Of a DNA stretch of 64,000 nucleotides, positions 51,526-59,523 are shown one piece after another; the first letter of the stretch is position 1; the number at the start of each line of letters is the position of its first letter. This stretch comes from Butyrivibrio sp. (GTDB lineage: Bacteria > Bacillota > Clostridia > Lachnospirales > Lachnospiraceae). The stretch is taken from NCBI GenBank assembly GCA_022486625.1, contig JAKVKH010000013.1, positions 1-64,000 of the forward strand. Reading direction: 5' to 3'. The translations under genes and the position numbers were made by a program. The notes below the pieces were generated by a model. The model was not told where the DNA came from. It worked only from the letters and a program-made list of their open reading frames with translations, and searched no databases.

Positions 51526-52107
51526 TTACGCAGCAGGGCCACTATCACTATATTCAAATACTGTATATGTTGTTCCATCAGAAGCGATATATGTATAACA
51601 GCCGCAGCTCTTGAATCTCGCTCTAATCATATTTTCATAGTGATGAGGAGAGTTCACCCATGCACTCACATTTTCTGCTGAGGATGTATATCCATAGGCA
51701 ATATTTTCTCCATTCATATACTTTTCATCCAGTGTCCACCAATCCGAACCGTCTGGTCTTGTATGCTCCCACAATCTTGATGTCTCTTCTGCTCTTACTG
51801 CAGCATCTTTACATAATCTTGTACTCACAGGAATTGCTGCCTGCCCTGCTGCTACTCTTTGTGCATTACACTGATCAATAATCTGCTTATCATAATCAGA
51901 TATCACATAATTTTCATCTACAGTTTTTTTGGGTTTGCTTCCCTGTGGAGTTTCTTCGTCCTGAACGCCTTTTCCAGATTTACATACCGAAGTACCAATA
52001 CTTTGATTTACATTCTGTCTGTCTACTGTCAAAAACAATACAGCAACAAACGCTGCTGATAATGCCATGCCAATCAGAAATAATAATTTTTTCCTTTTTT
52101 TTATCAT
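51526..52107 (-). CDS. CAP-domain (SCP/PR1-like) extracytoplasmic protein
   Basis: A 193-residue protein with a basic N-terminus and a single membrane helix (residues about 8-28, LFLIGMALSAAFVAVLFLTV), a 45-residue linker, and a CAP domain: IIDQCNAQRVAAGQAAIPVS, EETSRLWEHTRPDGSDW and NSPHHYENMIRARFKSCGCY. Two His and acidic residues of the CAP cavity are present. Bacterial CAP proteins are secreted and of uncertain activity. It is the last member of the envelope-signalling island. Confidence 0.85.
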   Translation of the reverse strand: MIKKRKKLLFLIGMALSAAFVAVLFLTVDRQNVNQSIGTSVCKSGKGVQDEETPQGSKPKKTVDENYVISDYDKQIIDQCNAQRVAAGQAAIPVSTRLCKDAAVRAEETSRLWEHTRPDGSDWWTLDEKYMNGENIAYGYTSSAENVSAWVNSPHHYENMIRARFKSCGCYTYIASDGTTYTVFEYSDSGPAA

Positions 52108-52160
52108 TTTTTATCCCTCCTATATTTCTCATCCATACGAAATTATCGTATTTTCTGTTA

Positions 52161-53141
52161 TCACTGTGAATTAATTCTGAACTGAATCTGATACAACTGT
52201 CCATACAAATCCATCCTTTTCTGTCCCAGCTTTCCGATTTCATCGAACAGTGCATTTCCTTTCTGACTGCCTGGTCTTGAATTCATATAATCAGTTCTGG
52301 CCTGTGCAAGCTGCGCTTCAACATCATTAATTTGTGACTGAATCTGCTCTGCCTGCTCCTGATCTGATAAATTCCCCTGGGTTGTCTGAGTTTGTTCCGT
52401 AACATGATTTTCCGAATCTGCCTTTTTAACTCTTTTTTTATTTGCTGCAGTAGTTGCCTTACCTGCTGTCAATGACTGTGAATATGCAGTACCTGCCGGT
52501 TCTGCAGACCATATGTCATCCACCAGCTGATTGTCTGACAGATATCCCCAAATCATGATTATTGCTATACACGCAGCTGCAAATTTAAATACTGCCATAA
52601 CACGGCCTGCGCTACCTGACTTTTTGCCATAATTAACAATTTTTCCTGTATTGCGCATCAATCTTACATTTGCTACTGCATCTTTCTGCATATACACATT
52701 TCCAAAACGTTCTGCCTCAACAAGCATGATTGTACGCATATTCATGGCTTCGTCGCGAAGTTCTTTAATTCCTATTGTCTGATAACATTTTCCACCCGCA
52801 TTTTCTGATTCATGAACTGCACTATTTCTGAACTTTCTGAGTTTTTCATAATTGTTACCACTATCAACGCTGACAAAACCAGTCGCCTTAAGGGCCATAA
52901 TTTTACCATACAGATCCGCAATACCATCTTTTCCATTCTGTTTCTTGATTTTTAAAATCTGCTCCTGTGTAATTCCAGCTTTAAGAATAAGCACATTTAC
53001 CATTTTTTCAAAAGCTGACCCATAACTGCGAAGTGCTGTCAGGATTTCAACTCTGGTTGTACCTGAAATCATTTTATCGGCAAGCTCACAGTCTTCATAA
53101 ATGCTCTGATTATTTTTAATCACTTCAAAATCTGTGTTCAT
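52161..53141 (-). CDS. Single-pass membrane protein with C-terminal coiled coil, unknown
   Basis: About 326 residues. The N-terminal 170 are soluble and helical (EILTALRSYGSAFEKMVNVL, YEKLRKFRNSAVHESENAGG), faintly resembling HEPN/DUF4145-type helical domains including an R-x-x-x-x-H motif (RNSAVH). A membrane helix follows (about 185-205), then a Thr/Lys-rich linker and a coiled coil (EQIQSQINDVEAQLAQARTD). ATG 53141 follows GGGGAGA; the first Met adds five residues. No family is certain. Confidence 0.6.
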   Translation of the reverse strand: MNTDFEVIKNNQSIYEDCELADKMISGTTRVEILTALRSYGSAFEKMVNVLILKAGITQEQILKIKKQNGKDGIADLYGKIMALKATGFVSVDSGNNYEKLRKFRNSAVHESENAGGKCYQTIGIKELRDEAMNMRTIMLVEAERFGNVYMQKDAVANVRLMRNTGKIVNYGKKSGSAGRVMAVFKFAAACIAIIMIWGYLSDNQLVDDIWSAEPAGTAYSQSLTAGKATTAANKKRVKKADSENHVTEQTQTTQGNLSDQEQAEQIQSQINDVEAQLAQARTDYMNSRPGSQKGNALFDEIGKLGQKRMDLYGQLYQIQFRINSQ

Positions 53142-53190
53142 AATTTCTCCCCTCATGAAGTCTTTGAAATTATATGGTCATCATCTTCTG

Positions 53191-53649
53191 TCAGAATTCC
53201 AGACCATCAAACCCGTTTCCCATCATATTAAAACTGTTCCCCTGTGTCAAATCAAATCCCGACTGCTCAAATGGTATTACCTGCCGCATTGCCATATCCA
53301 TCTGCATCTGATTCAACTGATCCATCTGCATCCGGTTTTCATCCATCTGTCTTTGATTTTCATCCACTTCTCTCTGCAGTTCCTCCATCTGTAACATATT
53401 TTGCGGCTGTTCGTATTCGTTCATGGCACCCATCTGTTGCTGAAGATCCGCATATTGTCTTTCCTGTTCATACATAAGATTTTCAAGCTCCAGCTTTTTC
53501 ACCATACTTCTTTGATTAAACAGTACTCTGTTTCGTTGATCAATACTCGCTTCCTTGCTTTTTTCGCAATTCTTAACCGTACCTGCAACAGATGAAACCA
53601 TATTTATAACCCAAAAAACAATTCCCGCAATACATAAGATAGCTCCCAT
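53191..53649 (-). CDS. Small membrane-anchored Gln/Met-rich coiled-coil protein
   Basis: A 152-residue protein with an N-terminal membrane helix (AILCIAGIVFWVINMVSSVA) and a long heptad region rich in Gln, Met, Asn and Glu (YADLQQQMGAMNEY, QMEELQREVDENQRQM, then DQLNQMQMDM). It looks like a short helical rod facing the cytosol or the outside. No family is known to me. Its neighbours are other membrane or secreted proteins of the same strand. Confidence 0.55.
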   Translation of the reverse strand: MGAILCIAGIVFWVINMVSSVAGTVKNCEKSKEASIDQRNRVLFNQRSMVKKLELENLMYEQERQYADLQQQMGAMNEYEQPQNMLQMEELQREVDENQRQMDENRMQMDQLNQMQMDMAMRQVIPFEQSGFDLTQGNSFNMMGNGFDGLEF

Positions 53650-53739
53650 AATAATCTCCTTTTTCTGAGGTTCTGCCTCTTGCTTATGTATTTATATTAA
53701 CAGTGATTTTTCTTATTGTATCCCCTGTTTTATTGCACT

Positions 53740-54602
53740 TTATTTTTCATTTTTTTCTTCTGACACATAAATATGGTCTGCAATTGCATCAAAAAGTTCC
53801 TGGTTTTCCTGCGTATTTTTATATTTATCTTTCGAAATTCCCCAGTCCACAAGCTTTGCATTTATCCCATCTGACAGATACACTGCCTTTCCTTTGTAAT
53901 AATATTTTTGATCCTGCGTTTCAATCGTTTTATCCTGATCAAACACAAAATAATAATAATCTCCTTTCACAAATTTTTTCATGTTCGTAACTGCAACCGG
54001 TGTCTGTGTTTCATCATCATCAAAATATCCGATTTGCTTAAAACAATTCATCAGATCACCTTCTGTCTGAATCTTTTCAAGTACATCCTCTGATAATGTC
54101 GACATGTTCAACGCTTCAAGATAACAGTCCAAAGAAGGTGCAATCCAGTGATCCTCAGAAAGTTCCTGTCCATTGTAAAACGGGACTTCAAATTCATCTC
54201 CCAAATCAATCACCGTAAGACCGATTTTATCAATATTCTGATAACTGAAGTTAACATCCTTATCTCCAATTCTGACAGAGGTTTTATCATCTTTAAGTGA
54301 TATGTTGTCCTTATATGGCGTTATATTTTCATATATTGCATGTTCAATCATATATCTGGACACCTCAGATGTAAATTTACTGTCCTTTAATGCCTGTCCC
54401 AGAATCAGCGTATATACATTGTGTCCATTTTTTATTGCACTGTAAGTTCCATTCCACTTAACATCCGTAACCTGCTCACTTTTTTTAATGTTGTATCCTT
54501 TTTGGTCATACTCTGATTCTGGTCTGACGTAACTGTTCCGCAACCTGTTGCCATGCAGCATATTATAACCGCACATATAATTTCACTGATTATTTTTTTC
54601 AT
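53740..54602 (-). pseudogene. Lipoprotein gene with a frameshift after the signal peptide
   Basis: From ATG 54602 (AGAGGGAAAAT just upstream) the minus strand encodes MKKIISEIICAVIICCMATG ending in the lipobox Cys of TGCG, then stays open for only about 35 further codons. The long body (YDQKGYNIKKSEQVTDVKWN, through KKFVKGDYYYFVFDQDKTIE, to VSEEKNEK at 53740) lies in a neighbouring frame that has no good start of its own. A one-base indel near 54510-54530 would join them into a lipoprotein of about 285 residues. It is either a broken gene or a sequence error. The body has no family I recognise. Confidence 0.7.
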
Positions 54603-54620
54603 ATTTTCCCTCTCGTCTGA

Positions 54621-55514
54621 TTAATCCTCAAATTCAATGTTCTCAATATCCGAATATGCATTTTCTGCTACATGGGAATTGCTGAATTCACTGCTGTTAT
54701 TCAAATAATAATCATAAGAGTTTACAACTCCGCTATCTCCATTTATCGGATCATCCCAGGTCACATCCATGTTGTACCATTTTCCATTTACCTTTACCTG
54801 ATTCCAGGCATGACTGCCTCCATTTGGATACAAATCGTTATAACCCGTTCCTTCCACATATTTACTGTCAATTCCCATATAATCCATAAAACGTTTAAAA
54901 GCTTCTGCATATCCTGAACATACAGCTGTTTGATAATTCATCGGACCTGAGGCTGTATAGCTGTCAGCTGCAGCCTCATTTGTATCCGTATATCTGACAA
55001 AACCATAATGAATATTTGTGCACAGCCAGTCATGCACTGCTTTTACCTTTTCTTCATCTGTCATACCGGGTTTGGTAATTGTGGGAATAACCCTGTAAAG
55101 CTTCAGTTTTGCTTCGATAAGATCATCTGTTGAATGCCCTACTCTGCCCGTAATAAATCCAACTGTTATAAAATTCTGATAAAGAGCCTTTGCACTTTTT
55201 CCAACTGCTGCCGCAATATCCGGATTATCTTTCGCATATTGTGCTGCATTAAAGTTCTGCACTGTCAATCCTTCCGTTGGCGTCATGCATGCAACCCGCC
55301 CTTCAGCTTTTCCGTATTTCACATAATGATCATAAATCTTATCTCTGTCATAACCGAACGCCGCATACACATCAGGATAAGTATTGGCATACTGTACATA
55401 ATTAAAATTGCTTTTTGTAATTCCTTCCATTGCAAATACCGGTGTTCCAAAAGCCAGAACTCCACAAATCATACTGACTGCTGTCGCCATCATCACCTTT
55501 ACTGTTTTCATCAT
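54621..55514 (-). CDS. Secreted transglutaminase-like protein with tyrosine/glycine repeats
   Basis: A 297-residue protein with a signal peptide (about 1-28, cut near VFAME). Two repeats follow: NFNYVQYANTYPDVYAAFGY, then YDHYVKYGKAEGR, and NFNAAQYAKDNPDIAAAVGK then NFITVGFITGR. The C-terminal transglutaminase-like domain has Cys in AVCSGYAEAF, His in GGSHAWNQVKV and Asp in YNMDVTWDDP, the full triad. Such proteins are extracellular peptidases or crosslinkers of the cell wall. The gene lies just upstream of the broken lipoprotein gene in the same direction. Confidence 0.85.
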   Translation of the reverse strand: MMKTVKVMMATAVSMICGVLAFGTPVFAMEGITKSNFNYVQYANTYPDVYAAFGYDRDKIYDHYVKYGKAEGRVACMTPTEGLTVQNFNAAQYAKDNPDIAAAVGKSAKALYQNFITVGFITGRVGHSTDDLIEAKLKLYRVIPTITKPGMTDEEKVKAVHDWLCTNIHYGFVRYTDTNEAAADSYTASGPMNYQTAVCSGYAEAFKRFMDYMGIDSKYVEGTGYNDLYPNGGSHAWNQVKVNGKWYNMDVTWDDPINGDSGVVNSYDYYLNNSSEFSNSHVAENAYSDIENIEFED

Positions 55515-55632
55515 TTTTCCTCCTCATTCTCCTGATATATCAACGTTTCTTCCTTGATCTATAATTAAATTTACCATTCATTCGTTCTTATGTAACACCT
55601 GTATTGTTGCACTTTTAAAATTATAAAAAAAA

Positions 55633-55672
55633 CGGTTATCTTAAAACTGCTGTTGTAGTTTTAAGATAACCG
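55633..55672 (-). terminator. Strong terminator after the FHA kinase gene
   Basis: CGGTTATCTTAAAAC and GTTTTAAGATAACCG form a perfect 15-bp stem, followed on the minus strand by at least seven T. It separates the kinase operon from the transglutaminase gene. Confidence 0.92.
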
Positions 55673-55691
55673 CCTGATATTTCCTATTGAT

Positions 55692-57029
55692 TCATTCCGC
55701 TTTGAATATAAACGTATTATTTTCTCCGATTGTGAATTTCTCTCCTTCATGGACAAGCTTATCCTTGCCCGGTTCAATTAAACATCCACTATTGTCTTTT
55801 GTTCCATATGTAGATCCCAGATCCCTTAACAGGGCTTCCTTTCCATCTGGCAGTAATGTAATCTGGCAATGCTTTGCACTCACACCAGGTGTATCTTCAG
55901 GAAATACAATCTGGCACAGATCTTTCTGCCGTCCCAGTATGATTGAACCGGTAATCCGATATTTTAATCCCTGAAAGCAACCTCCTGCAGCCAACAGCAT
56001 CGGACCATGGTAAATCGCCTCATCCTTTTGTCCTGCCAATTGCTCAGCGCATATCCCTTTAACATCTGTTTTCTGCCTTTCATACAGATTTCTCTTAAAT
56101 TCTGCAACAGTACTGTATCTTTTTGAAGGCATACAGGCAAGCGCCTGTATCATTACCTGTGCCATTTCTTCAGGAAAAACAGCTGAGTACAAAAGCGCAC
56201 CTTCCTTGTCTTCCGAACGTTTTTCAGCAGATATCATTTTTTTACCTGTACAGCATCGATATACTGTTGCCGCAAGTGAATAAACATCTGACCAGGGGCC
56301 CTGCTTAACATCATCCTGATACAGTTCTATCGGTGCGTAGCCCTCTTTGGCAAAGTCCACAATACGACTTTTTCCATACATTGCCTCACGTGCAAGTCCG
56401 TAATCAATGAGCCGTGGAGTTCCATCCGCACATACGATTATATTGTCCGGGCTGATGTCCCGATGAATAATATTACATTTATGCAGACCAATTACTGCAT
56501 CAAATATCGGTTCAAGAAGTGTCAACGTCTCCTTGAACGAAATCAAACCGCCCTTCTTTTTCAAATATTCTTCCAGACTGATCCCCTCAAGAAACTCCAT
56601 TGCATAATATAATGTATCATTTTCGTAAAAAATATCATATAACGCAATTATTCCTCTGACACCACTGTTTACCTTTAATATCTGTGCTTCTTTTTCAAAT
56701 CCTGCATATATTGTATCAAATTCTTCTCTGTTTTCCTTTGATCTCAGCCTGACTCTTTTGCCATCATCGGCACGTTGGCAGATCGTTCTTGCAAAGCACT
56801 CCTTGATTGCAACTTTTTTCTCTGTCTCAAGATCAATTGCAGCATAGGTAATTCCGCAGCCGCCTACACCGGCTACAAGCCCTACCAGATATTTTCTTCC
56901 TACTACCGTCCCAAGAGGGAGTGCAAATTCATATAACTGTGCTGTTATATTTTTCCGTCCGCACTTTGTACATATCCCATTCTGCACGCTGTCAGTCATG
57001 CAATAAAAACACAGTTTATTATAATCCAT
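55692..57029 (-). CDS. Zinc-ribbon Ser/Thr protein kinase with C-terminal FHA domain
   Basis: A 445-residue protein. A zinc ribbon (C7-x2-C10...C20-x2-C23) comes first, then a Hanks-type kinase: glycine loop AGVGGCGITYA (53-63), VAIKE Lys76, catalytic HRDISPDN (Asp191, Asn196) and DYG (209-211) in place of DFG. The C-terminal 85 residues form an FHA domain (GSIILGRQKD, SAKHCQITLL, DLGSTYGT) that binds phospho-Thr. There is no membrane helix. It is the last gene of a kinase-phosphatase-kinase operon, 22 bp after the PP2C gene, and probably senses the phosphorylation state set by the others. Confidence 0.9.
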   Translation of the reverse strand: MDYNKLCFYCMTDSVQNGICTKCGRKNITAQLYEFALPLGTVVGRKYLVGLVAGVGGCGITYAAIDLETEKKVAIKECFARTICQRADDGKRVRLRSKENREEFDTIYAGFEKEAQILKVNSGVRGIIALYDIFYENDTLYYAMEFLEGISLEEYLKKKGGLISFKETLTLLEPIFDAVIGLHKCNIIHRDISPDNIIVCADGTPRLIDYGLAREAMYGKSRIVDFAKEGYAPIELYQDDVKQGPWSDVYSLAATVYRCCTGKKMISAEKRSEDKEGALLYSAVFPEEMAQVMIQALACMPSKRYSTVAEFKRNLYERQKTDVKGICAEQLAGQKDEAIYHGPMLLAAGGCFQGLKYRITGSIILGRQKDLCQIVFPEDTPGVSAKHCQITLLPDGKEALLRDLGSTYGTKDNSGCLIEPGKDKLVHEGEKFTIGENNTFIFKAE

Positions 57030-57051
57030 TTCTTATCTGCAGCTCCCGTTC

Positions 57052-57888
57052 TCAGTTAAAGTCCATAATCAGTGCAGTATAATTATCCTGCGTTGGCTTC
57101 TTCTTTCCGGCAATGCATTCATCAATCCTCCTTGCAGCATTATCCGCTGACATTCGCATTGCTTTACACATTTCATTTTCTGACAACGTTCCGAATACAC
57201 CATCGGTCATCAGCACTACCTTATCATGCGGTAAAATTTTCACGGGATTAAGATTAAAGTCAATCTGATCAAGTTCATCCATTCCTATAAAATGAGTTAA
57301 TGCCTTCTTTTCATTGTTTTTCATAAATTCATCCATACCAATATTACCGGACGCTTTATCCATAAGAAGGTCCCTGATATAAACATGTTCACGATTCAGC
57401 TGAATCATGCCTCCCCTTCTTACAAGATATATTCTGCTGTCTCCGACTGATGCAAAATAAAGCTTGCCGTCAATAAAATCAACTGCTACAACAGTTGATC
57501 CGCTGACATCACCTGACGTATTCCGGATATATTTTCTGGCATCCTGATTGGCAACATGAATCATCTTTACAAGTTCTGATGATACATCCTCAGAAAACGG
57601 CACTTTACTGAAATATTCTTTCATGGAAGCCGTTACGATACCACTGATCTCTGCTCCATTTGCCAATCCTCCCATACCATCAGCAACTACTGCAAGAATT
57701 CCTTTTTCATGTGCCAGAACATAATCAGATAAATCTGAATGATAATAGCTATCCTGCTGACTTTCTCTGGCACCGATCTGGCTCACTTCGGAAATTTCCG
57801 GCATAAGTTCTTTTTTTTGAGCCTCGGAATGTTCTATCGTTCTTTTCCCTTTATTTCTGTCTGCCTTTTTACCTAAAAAACCAATCAT
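57052..57888 (-). CDS. PP2C-family Ser/Thr phosphatase
   Basis: A 278-residue PPM phosphatase: SQQDSYYHSDLSDYVLA, VADGMGGLANGAEISGIV (metal-binding DGMGG), FASVGDSRIYLVRRG and VVLMTDGVFGTLSEN. All acidic metal ligands appear present. It is the partner phosphatase of the two kinases on either side (18 and 22 bp gaps), as with the PrpC/PrkC pairs of Gram-positive bacteria. The N-terminal 35 residues are charged and lack a signal peptide, so it is cytosolic. Confidence 0.9.
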   Translation of the reverse strand: MIGFLGKKADRNKGKRTIEHSEAQKKELMPEISEVSQIGARESQQDSYYHSDLSDYVLAHEKGILAVVADGMGGLANGAEISGIVTASMKEYFSKVPFSEDVSSELVKMIHVANQDARKYIRNTSGDVSGSTVVAVDFIDGKLYFASVGDSRIYLVRRGGMIQLNREHVYIRDLLMDKASGNIGMDEFMKNNEKKALTHFIGMDELDQIDFNLNPVKILPHDKVVLMTDGVFGTLSENEMCKAMRMSADNAARRIDECIAGKKKPTQDNYTALIMDFN

Positions 57889-57906
57889 GTAATCACCTCT
57901 TGATTC

Positions 57907-59523
57907 TTATTTCACAAAGAAAATCCAGAAAACATATCCCTGCGAATTCTGAGTCACATCCACGCCAAGTTCATTCCCTGATAAAAGAACTTTTTTATAT
58001 GATTCATTTGAATCAATTTCATCCATAATTTTCTGCGCACTTACATTTTCATCTTCCGGTATTACAACCCATGATACATCTGACTGATTCGCATCATTTT
58101 TTACTTCATCCGCATATTGGTTGAACCTCGTTGTCCAGTCCTGTGCCGTTTTCACAATTCCTGTCTTATGACACTTTTCAGCATAAGCAGATGCCATATC
58201 CGTCAGATCCGCATTAATATGATATGTATCATAATTATTGTCTTCACAATAACGGTTCAATAACGAAACCAGCTCACTGACCTGCTGCTCCGGCTGCACT
58301 TCCTGCTGTTTTACAGAAACTATCGACGTCTCTGTCGTTCCATTTTCTGTCTCCGCCGCTTCATTTGCTGCCTTTCTGAAACGTTCTGCCGCTACAAAAA
58401 TAAGATCAGTTGCAATTACTGCAATTGCAATTATCAGAAATGTTTTTTTTCTCCGCTGACTGATGCTTACTTTTTCTATATGCTGCATCATGGCTTTTGT
58501 TGAACGTTCTCTTACAAGAATCTTCATTTTATCCGGTGTGGCAGAATCTGCATCCTGCTGTCCGTATACATATAGGAAATAATAAAGATCCCTTGCATTC
58601 TGAATCCGGTCTTCTGCCCTGACCGCCAGTCCATTCATAATTGCTGCATTCTGCAATGCCGTAAGATTCACATGATATGACAAAAGATCCGGTAGCTGAT
58701 CTTCTGTACTCCTTTTCACACAATCATCCGGAAGATGCCCTGATATCGCATGATACATTGTTGCTGCAAATGCATAGATATCTGTCCAACTCCCGAGCTG
58801 TCCGGTCCCTGTTTTCTGTTCCACCGGAGAATATCCCTGTTTATATACCCATAATTCCTGCCCATCTGCAGTTGATGTCTTAGCAGCAGCGCCAAAATCA
58901 ATCAGTTTTACTCTGTTATCCTCCAGTATCATGATATTATCCGGGCTGATATCCTTATGAATAATTCCCTTATCATGAATTTCTGCCATAGATCGTATAA
59001 CAGGTCTCATCAACTGGAAAACTTTTTCAGATTCCAGTTTTCCTCCTGATTCTCTCATAATCTGTGCAAGTGTCCTGCCTTCAAGATACTCCATTACAAT
59101 ATAGGCAGTTCCATTCTCTTCAAAATAATCCTTTACACTGACAATACCAGGCTCTTTATCAAACTGGGCAAGAATTCTTGCTTCTTCAATGAAACGCTCT
59201 TTTTCTTCCAGAAAAAACTTCTGTGCTCTTCCCGGAAATGGTACTACCATTTTTTCCTGTTCCCTTGATACATAATCTCCTGGATAAAACTCTTTAATTG
59301 CTACCCTTATCTCCAGATACAGGTCAAATCCAATATATGTCACACCGAATCCGCCGGCACCGAGGGCTCTTCCAACCAGATATTTTCCATGAAGAACAGT
59401 TCCATATGGTAAATGAGACGGTTCCTGCGGTGATGCAGCTTCATCAAAGCCGCACCACTCGCAGGAACCATCTGCATTTCCTTTTTCTCTCATGCAATTC
59501 AGACAGAGATTATTCACATTCAT
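57907..59523 (-). CDS. Zinc-ribbon Ser/Thr protein kinase with external CAP-like domain
   Basis: A 538-residue membrane kinase. Zinc ribbon Cys 7, 10, 21 and 24; kinase with LGAGGFGVTY (54-63), Lys77 (RVAIKEFY), HKDISPDN (Asp191, Asn196; HRD changed to HKD) and DFG (209-211). A membrane helix lies at about 371-388 (TFLIIAIAVIATDLIFVA). The external part (about 420-538) reads like a divergent CAP domain: SELVSLLNRYCEDNN, MASAYAEKCHKTG, LGVDVTQNSQGYVFWIFFV. Sensor domains of such kinases are more often PASTA, so this pairing is unusual. It overlaps the TPR gene by 14 bp. Confidence 0.88.
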   Translation of the reverse strand: MNVNNLCLNCMREKGNADGSCEWCGFDEAASPQEPSHLPYGTVLHGKYLVGRALGAGGFGVTYIGFDLYLEIRVAIKEFYPGDYVSREQEKMVVPFPGRAQKFFLEEKERFIEEARILAQFDKEPGIVSVKDYFEENGTAYIVMEYLEGRTLAQIMRESGGKLESEKVFQLMRPVIRSMAEIHDKGIIHKDISPDNIMILEDNRVKLIDFGAAAKTSTADGQELWVYKQGYSPVEQKTGTGQLGSWTDIYAFAATMYHAISGHLPDDCVKRSTEDQLPDLLSYHVNLTALQNAAIMNGLAVRAEDRIQNARDLYYFLYVYGQQDADSATPDKMKILVRERSTKAMMQHIEKVSISQRRKKTFLIIAIAVIATDLIFVAAERFRKAANEAAETENGTTETSIVSVKQQEVQPEQQVSELVSLLNRYCEDNNYDTYHINADLTDMASAYAEKCHKTGIVKTAQDWTTRFNQYADEVKNDANQSDVSWVVIPEDENVSAQKIMDEIDSNESYKKVLLSGNELGVDVTQNSQGYVFWIFFVK

